Assembly: GCA_011051475.1 (NCBI GenBank)
Contig: DRLE01000069.1
Location: 1-17,992, forward strand
Direction: 5' to 3'
DNA from: Gammaproteobacteria bacterium
GTDB taxonomy: Bacteria; Pseudomonadota; Gammaproteobacteria; SZUA-229
Length of the DNA: 17,992 nt
Of the stretch, positions 13,400-17,992 are shown one piece after another (position 1 is the first letter of the stretch; each line of letters begins with the position of its first letter). The notes below the pieces were generated by a model. It did not search any database. It was not told where the DNA came from and saw only the letters and a list, made by a program, of their open reading frames with translations. Position numbers and translations under genes: made by a program.

Positions 13400-16396
13400 C
13401 TACGGGTTTCGTGTTAACAGACCCTGCGGTGTTGCCGTGCTGGCGAAATGTCCTGTGGCTTCCTGTTGCGCCAGCATTTCGCTCACCTGTCTGGCCGGTA
13501 AAGCAGTGCTGAACAGAAAGCCCTGGGCCTGGTTGCAGTGCTGGGCGGCCAGGAATGAAAGCTGTTCTTCGGTTTCGACGCCCTCGGCCACGACTTTCAT
13601 ACCCAGACCATGCGCCATGGCAATGGTTGCCGATACCAGCTGACGGTCGGCCTGGTCCTGTGTCAGGTCACTGATGAATTCGCGGTCGATCTTGAGGATG
13701 TCGAAGGTGTATTTGCGCAGGTAGCTCATGGATGAATAACCGGTACCGAAGTCATCCATTGCCAGTGTTACGCCAAGCCTGTTCAGACCCCTGAGGATAT
13801 CCTCGACGCCAGGCTGACCGCTCATCAGCACCCCTTCGGTAATCTCCAGTTCAAGTGAGTTACTGGCTATATCCGCTGTGGCCAGGGCGTGCCTGATATC
13901 GGTAACCAGGTCCGTGGCGAGAAACTGCCGTGGTGACAGGTTAACGGCCATGGTCAGCGCCCTGTCGAACTGCTGTTGCCAGCTGGCCAGTATGTCCAGA
14001 GCCTGCTGGATAACGAACAGGCCAATGGGTTCAATCAGGCTGTTGCTCTCGGCAACGGGAATAAACTCGGCCGGTGACACATCACCCAGTTCATCGTTAT
14101 GCCAGCGCAGCAGTGCTTCAAAGCTGACGATTTTCCCGCTGCTAATGTCTATTTTGGGCTGATAGTGTACGCTGAATTCGCCACGTTCCAGTGCGCCGTG
14201 CATTTGCTCTTCAAGCTGCAGGCGGCGTGCTGCCTGCTGGTTCAGCTCACTGGTATAGAAGGCGTAGGTATCGCGGCCAAGCTTTTTCGAGTGATGCATG
14301 GCCGAGTCGGCGTTTTTAAGCAGGATTTCAGGCGAGCTGCCGTCATCCGGGAATATGGCGATGCCCAGGCTGGCGGTCAGTTTCAGTTCGCGACCGTCCA
14401 GCAAAAAAGACTGCCGGAAGTTGTTCAGCAGGGTTTCCGCAATCGACGCGGCCTGTGATGGTTCATCGAGGTGGCCGGATAAAACAATGAACTCATCACC
14501 GCCAAGCCTTCCCAGGGTGACGTCCTCGCGCAGGGTGTTTTTAAGCCGTTGCGCCGCCTCCTTCAGCAGACGGTCGCCGGCGCTGTGACTGAGGGTATCG
14601 TTGATTTTCTTGAAGTCGTCCAGGTCTATGGACAGTACAGCTATCCTTGTGTTGCTGCGGCGCGCCTCGTTGATGAGTTGTGACAGCCTGTCGGTAATCA
14701 GAAAGCGGTTGGGCAGGTCGGTCAGCTGGTCATAGTGTGCCTGGTAGGCCAGTTGCTTTGTTCTCTGGCGAACCTTGCGGTTCAGCATCAGGTTCCACAG
14801 CATTACGGCCAAAAGCAGTATCGCCAGTGCGATCGTCGCCTTGCCCGCCAGCTTATAGTCGATAACCGGGTCATATTTCAGTAACAGCCATTTTTTCGAA
14901 ATTATTCTTCTTTCATTGTCACTGATGCTGTCCAGGCCCTTTTGCAGAATGCCTGTCAGTTCCGGCCAGTCCTTGCGCACGGCAAAGTGCAGGTTCTGGA
15001 TATCCAGAGAGACGGGCGCGGCAATTTTCAGGTTTGTCAGGTTAAGCTTTCTTATCCAGTAGGTGGCGGACGCAACATTGCCGACAAAGGCATCGACCTT
15101 TCCGTTGGATACAGCCAGCAGCGCCTGCTGCAGGGTATCGAAACCGACGGGCTGTATATCGGTGTTGTCGGCGAGGTAGCCTTCATGTGAGCTATCGTGT
15201 TGCACGGCGATACGCTGTCCCCGGATGTCGTCAAGGCCGGTAATAAACGGCCTGTCTGCCTGGGTGATAATAACGCGGTGGAACTGGATATAGGGCCGGG
15301 TGAAATTGAAGTACTGTTTTCTTTCTTCGGTAATCGCCACGACGGGCAGGACATCAATCTCCCGGTCCTTTGCCTTTTGCATGGCCTCTTCCCAGCTGAT
15401 CCCTTTTACCACCTGCATGTTCAGGCCAAGGCGCTGGTTCAGCAGGCGGATGTAATCCGAGGCCATACCGCTGTAGACGCCATTGTCGATATATTCAAAG
15501 GGCGCGAACTCCGGGTCAATGCCCAGCAGGATAGTCGGGTGCTGCCTGATCCAGTTTTTTTCCTGCTCTGTCAGCGGGACTTTCCTGTTTGTGCCAGGAA
15601 TATCCGCGGGCAGCCAGCGATCCCTTAGCTGCTGCTTCTGGCTCTCGGGTATGGCTTTAAGAGCCTTGTCGAGAATGCGCGCCAGGATCGGCCAGTCTTT
15701 TCTGACAGCAATGCGCTCCAGTGAATGCTTCGGGTCATAGACGGCGGCAAACTTCAGGTTGGGAATCAGGTATTTGTTCTGCAGGTGGAAAGCGGCGCCC
15801 TGAAAGGCGATGGTCGCATCTGCCTTGCCGATGGATACCGTATTCAGAGCATCCAGTATAGTGTCGACATAAACAGGTGTGATGGAGGGGAATTCTTCAA
15901 GCAGCGGTTTGACATACTGGTAGTCGCGAACCAGCGCGACCTTTTTCTGGCGGATATCGCTGCGTGTGCTGATGCGCTCATCATCCACGCGCGTAATAAT
16001 GAGCATTGATTTGAAAATATAGGGATCGGTAAAGTTGAACCAGGTCTCACGTTCGGGTTGTCTGACCATGGTGGCGACGACATCCACCTCTTTTCTTTTC
16101 GCTGCTGCATAAAGCGTTTTCCAGGTGTGCTCGGGATAAATATCAAAACTGACGCCAAGGTTGTGGCCGATAATATCAAAGACATCAACGGCCAGGCCTT
16201 CGGGTTTTCCATTGTTATTCAGAAAGCTGTAGGGAGGAAAGTACCCGTCAAAGGCAACTGTTATGTGCGGGTGTGCCAGCAGCCAGGCTTTTTCATCGAC
16301 ACTCAGTTCGATATCAGGCGCAGTCGCGAGTACCCTGCCGGAGAAAAGGCAGAGAAAAACAATGACGACAAGCAATCTGATGTCCTTATTGATCAT
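13400..16396 (-). CDS. Sensor with two periplasmic solute-binding domains, GGDEF and EAL
   Basis: This 998-residue membrane receptor has a signal peptide or anchor (about 1-25), two tandem family-3 solute-binding (PBPb) domains (about 35-262 and 276-505; VAFDGYFPPYSF and LGIDPEFAPFEY open them), one transmembrane helix (about 518-537), GGDEF (about 552-712) and EAL (about 727-975). The cyclase motif GGDEF is intact (632-636), but the inhibitory RxxD site reads R623-x-x-V626, so product feedback may be lost. The phosphodiesterase residues look complete: EAL (760-762), NLSPRQF, EITEGV, DDFGTG (881-886), LKID, AEGVET and QG. Binding of an amino acid-like ligand outside should set cyclic di-GMP levels inside. 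No PAS domain is present. Start ATG at 16396; an extended -10 lies about 65 bp upstream. Domain calls are firm; ligand and net activity are unknown. Confidence 0.93.
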   Translation of the reverse strand: MINKDIRLLVVIVFLCLFSGRVLATAPDIELSVDEKAWLLAHPHITVAFDGYFPPYSFLNNNGKPEGLAVDVFDIIGHNLGVSFDIYPEHTWKTLYAAAKRKEVDVVATMVRQPERETWFNFTDPYIFKSMLIITRVDDERISTRSDIRQKKVALVRDYQYVKPLLEEFPSITPVYVDTILDALNTVSIGKADATIAFQGAAFHLQNKYLIPNLKFAAVYDPKHSLERIAVRKDWPILARILDKALKAIPESQKQQLRDRWLPADIPGTNRKVPLTEQEKNWIRQHPTILLGIDPEFAPFEYIDNGVYSGMASDYIRLLNQRLGLNMQVVKGISWEEAMQKAKDREIDVLPVVAITEERKQYFNFTRPYIQFHRVIITQADRPFITGLDDIRGQRIAVQHDSSHEGYLADNTDIQPVGFDTLQQALLAVSNGKVDAFVGNVASATYWIRKLNLTNLKIAAPVSLDIQNLHFAVRKDWPELTGILQKGLDSISDNERRIISKKWLLLKYDPVIDYKLAGKATIALAILLLAVMLWNLMLNRKVRQRTKQLAYQAHYDQLTDLPNRFLITDRLSQLINEARRSNTRIAVLSIDLDDFKKINDTLSHSAGDRLLKEAAQRLKNTLREDVTLGRLGGDEFIVLSGHLDEPSQAASIAETLLNNFRQSFLLDGRELKLTASLGIAIFPDDGSSPEILLKNADSAMHHSKKLGRDTYAFYTSELNQQAARRLQLEEQMHGALERGEFSVHYQPKIDISSGKIVSFEALLRWHNDELGDVSPAEFIPVAESNSLIEPIGLFVIQQALDILASWQQQFDRALTMAVNLSPRQFLATDLVTDIRHALATADIASNSLELEITEGVLMSGQPGVEDILRGLNRLGVTLAMDDFGTGYSSMSYLRKYTFDILKIDREFISDLTQDQADRQLVSATIAMAHGLGMKVVAEGVETEEQLSFLAAQHCNQAQGFLFSTALPARQVSEMLAQQEATGHFASTATPQGLLTRNP

Positions 16397-16462
16397 TGGC
16401 GCTGGCCTGTTTCGATCCTGACGATTGAATAAGTAGCGTGCGAGCTACTGTTCCCTGAAGTA

Positions 16463-16471
16463 CTTATAGCA
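16463..16471 (-). promoter_or_regulatory. Extended -10 promoter candidate for the GGDEF-EAL gene
   Basis: On the minus strand TGCTATAAG (16471-16463) matches the extended -10 TGnTATAAT at all but the last base, about 65 bp upstream of the ATG at 16396. No good -35 is seen. Further upstream GTATAC occurs twice, at 16508-16513 and 16518-16523, one helical turn apart. The rest of the 330-bp gap 16397-16726 shows only the terminator at 16669-16703. Confidence 0.4.
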
Positions 16472-16668
16472 TGTTTACCGGGCTCTGTGTCGAGAGTGGT
16501 AAATGCCGTATACATCAGTATACAGCCGACGGTCCTGGCATGCAGATGGCAATTTGTCAGGTATTCAGCTGCGGGCTTTCATTATCATTCCAGATCAGGG
16601 GTGGATATTTCAGAAAGTCGGCTTATATGTATGAAAGGGGGGACGGGAAGAATACCGGTATAGAAAGA

Positions 16669-16703
16669 GGGCCGTATACCCGTTGTATTCAGGTATACGG
16701 CCC
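16669..16703 (-). terminator. Intrinsic terminator after the carbonic anhydrase gene
   Basis: A perfect 12-bp stem (16669-16680 with 16692-16703) with an 11-base loop lies 24 bp past the stop at 16727. The minus-strand tail CTCTTTCTATA is only moderately U-rich; on the plus strand it is followed by GGTTTTC. It could act in both directions. Confidence 0.7.
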
Positions 16704-16726
16704 CGGTTTTCTACAATGGTAATGCC

Positions 16727-17458
16727 CTATTTCAGAACAGGGCGGGCATTCACGGCCTGTAATGGCCGGTTATTGGGGCCATGAAGCGCGTGCCTGAATT
16801 TCGCAAGCTGTTCTGCAGAGGCGCTGACGGGCTGTTTCATTACCAGCCAGCGGACGCCTTCGGTGCAGGGCGGGGTAGTCAGTGAGCCGTTAAAACGGTA
16901 GTAGTCGCGGTCGGCGGGCAGAATGTCATCGACGCTGACGGTGGTCTGCAGGGCATTTTTATCACCTTCATGTTCCGGCATTTTTTGCCAGGCTTTGCTC
17001 AGCCCGCTGTTTGCCTTGCCTTCTTCGAACATAACGGCCACGACTGCCAGATTGCCGTCTTTATCGGCATGTACAAGGTGGGCTTCCAGCGGAAAGGACT
17101 TGCCATTGATATTGTTTTCACTGGGCGCGTGGAAATGAAACTGCAGCAGCTTGAATACCTTGCCATCGATTGTCATGCTGCTGCCCGGCTGGTAGTTTAT
17201 CTGAACGGTATGGCCGTTATTCAGAATCTCCCTGCCACCGGGCTGATAATTGAAATTGATCGGGCTTAACTCCGCCTCGATAAAACCGGTGAGGTTGATC
17301 GGTGACTGGTTTCTGCCGGCACAGGCAAAGTTGTCCGCGCTCAGTTTTGCCCAGTTTTCAGGGCCTTCGTGGCCTGAATAGCCCCAGTGTGATTTGCCGG
17401 ATGCGAAGACATTGCCGGAAACGGCCAAAGCGCATGCGAGTATCAATGTTTTTTTCAC
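16727..17458 (-). CDS. Periplasmic alpha-carbonic anhydrase
   Basis: This 243-residue enzyme interconverts carbon dioxide and bicarbonate in the periplasm. It has a signal peptide (about 1-19, ending VFA), the HWGYSG start typical of the alpha class, the zinc ligands His108 and His110 in FHFHAPSEN and His127 in EAHLVH, the gatekeeper Glu114, a proton-shuttle histidine at NNGHTV (His83), and the active-site threonine in SLTTPPCTEGVRW. Cys46 and Cys198 are placed for the disulfide found in bacterial periplasmic members. All catalytic residues are intact, and the length is normal. Translation starts at GTG 17458, six bases after GGAG. It ends at the terminator 16669-16703. It lies 82 bp downstream of batD on the same strand; cotranscription is possible but not required. 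Confidence 0.95.
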   Translation of the reverse strand: MKKTLILACALAVSGNVFASGKSHWGYSGHEGPENWAKLSADNFACAGRNQSPINLTGFIEAELSPINFNYQPGGREILNNGHTVQINYQPGSSMTIDGKVFKLLQFHFHAPSENNINGKSFPLEAHLVHADKDGNLAVVAVMFEEGKANSGLSKAWQKMPEHEGDKNALQTTVSVDDILPADRDYYRFNGSLTTPPCTEGVRWLVMKQPVSASAEQLAKFRHALHGPNNRPLQAVNARPVLK

Positions 17459-17497
17459 TTAATGCTCCATTGTTGTTGCCGCAGTTACAGGAAGCCC

Positions 17498-17518
17498 TCC
17501 GCCTTGCGGCGCGGCGGA
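17498..17518 (-). terminator. GC-rich hairpin between batD and the carbonic anhydrase gene
   Basis: TCCGCC (17498-17503) pairs with GGCGGA (17513-17518). No U-tract follows on the minus strand, so it is at best a weak terminator or an mRNA end stabiliser of batD. Confidence 0.3.
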
Positions 17519-17540
17519 TGAGCTGAAAATATTTTGTTGC

Positions 17541-17992
17541 CTATGATTGCTTGTACAGGGGTTTCAGGGCAGGGCTTTCGGAATCAGCCCCGTCAGCCTG
17601 TTGCCTGTTTTCCTGTTTTATTGCAGTCAGCAGCTTGCGGCCGTTCCACTGGGAATGTTCCGTGCTGTACAGCGCCTGGTTAAGCTCACGAATTTCACTG
17701 CGCAGGTTTTCAGAACAGTAATCAGTGATCTGCAGCAGGCTGCTGATGTGGGGCTGCTTGTAATTCAGTCGCGCCCACTCAATCAGGGCGTCGCGTGTTT
17801 GCCGGGCATCGTTCTGTTTTGCGTATTTTGTTACCTTGCTCAGAGCTTTGTTGACTGACGCGGCGCTGGTGGTTTTATTCACTTTGCTGTCAGCAGTATT
17901 TCTCTTGCCCGATTTTTTCAGCAGAAGCAGCAGGGTGATCAGCCACGCGCCGGCAAAAAACAGGGCCAGCCATTTCCAGTAAGCCGGTTCTG
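17541..17992 (-). CDS. batD: BatD C-terminal part (oxygen tolerance), cut by window edge
   Basis: The reading frame is open to the window end, so only the last ~149 residues are visible. They begin in EPAYWKWLALFF, enter a transmembrane helix (FAGAWLITLLLLL) with a basic KKSGKR after it, and continue in a cytoplasmic domain with NKALSKVTKYAKQNDARQ, ALIEWARLNY and ELNQALYSTEHSQWNGRKLL. This Trp-Pro-like helix plus the helical tail is the C-terminal layout of BatD (DUF7939-type tail), the last protein of Bat/MoxR operons linked to envelope and oxidative-stress tolerance. The GTG at 17880-17882 is an internal Val codon, not a start. The batA/B/C genes are expected beyond the edge. The stop at 17541 is followed by carbonic anhydrase. 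Confidence 0.82.
   Translation of the reverse strand, partial: EPAYWKWLALFFAGAWLITLLLLLKKSGKRNTADSKVNKTTSAASVNKALSKVTKYAKQNDARQTRDALIEWARLNYKQPHISSLLQITDYCSENLRSEIRELNQALYSTEHSQWNGRKLLTAIKQENRQQADGADSESPALKPLYKQS

Noticed and set aside
13878..16212. Several long open frames opposite the GGDEF-EAL gene
   Set aside because: They are antisense shadows of a gene with complete, recognisable domains, and none resembles a known protein or has a good start signal.
17541..17882. A separate 113-residue gene starting at GTG 17882
   Set aside because: The frame continues without a stop to the window edge and encodes a BatD transmembrane segment, so it is the truncated end of a larger gene.

Overview
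The window reads as chromosomal DNA of a gammaproteobacterium with mid-50s GC. Recognisable content includes a BatD C-terminus, a VPxPA-CTERM (exosortase-class) envelope system, a TsuA-type sulfur transporter beside periplasmic sulfur-type proteins, a periplasmic alpha-carbonic anhydrase, a Fur-box porin and an FNR/Anr-like site. A facultative, possibly sulfur-using aquatic species is an inference; no phylogenetic marker is present. No rRNA, tRNA, CRISPR array or complete insertion sequence was seen.

Left part (1-3002): a drug/metabolite exporter (EamA type, minus strand) ends inside a long perfect palindrome and is preceded by a structured leader containing an intrinsic terminator. Next, on the plus strand, is a secreted DUF4114 protein with a VPVPA-CTERM sorting tail and a very good sigma-54 (-24/-12) promoter, followed by a strong terminator and a small DUF1499 membrane-anchored protein. 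About 310 bp of nested palindromic repeats (a REP-like doublet flanked by two copies of another repeat family) separate this from the next genes.

Sulfur-flavoured part (3003-6630, minus strand): a periplasmic DsrE-family protein overlaps and is translationally coupled to a periplasmic metallo-beta-lactamase-fold hydrolase. Upstream is a candidate ~100-nt small RNA with an FNR/Anr-like box about 41 bp before its predicted start, three hairpins and a CU-rich (anti-Shine-Dalgarno) loop. Then come a GIY-YIG domain protein and a YeeE/YedE (TsuA-like) thiosulfate/sulfur transporter, probably one operon.

Centre (6631-10761, minus): a single 1376-residue protein of unknown function, with no signal peptide, an N-terminal coiled-coil-like region, a small beta domain, a Gly/Ser-rich segment and a C-terminal DUF3238-like region. 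It is the least explained gene here. Divergent from it (11273-12388, plus) is an OprB-type carbohydrate porin under a Fur-box promoter, suggesting iron control.

Right part (12424-17992, minus): a second VPVPA-CTERM secreted protein with a ThuA/glutamine-amidotransferase-like core; a 998-residue receptor with two periplasmic solute-binding domains, one membrane helix, GGDEF and EAL; a periplasmic alpha-carbonic anhydrase; and the C-terminal end of BatD, cut by the window edge. Most genes are monocistronic; the clear couplings are DsrE with the MBL hydrolase, and the TsuA-like transporter with the GIY-YIG gene. The gap 13150-13399 holds nothing convincing.
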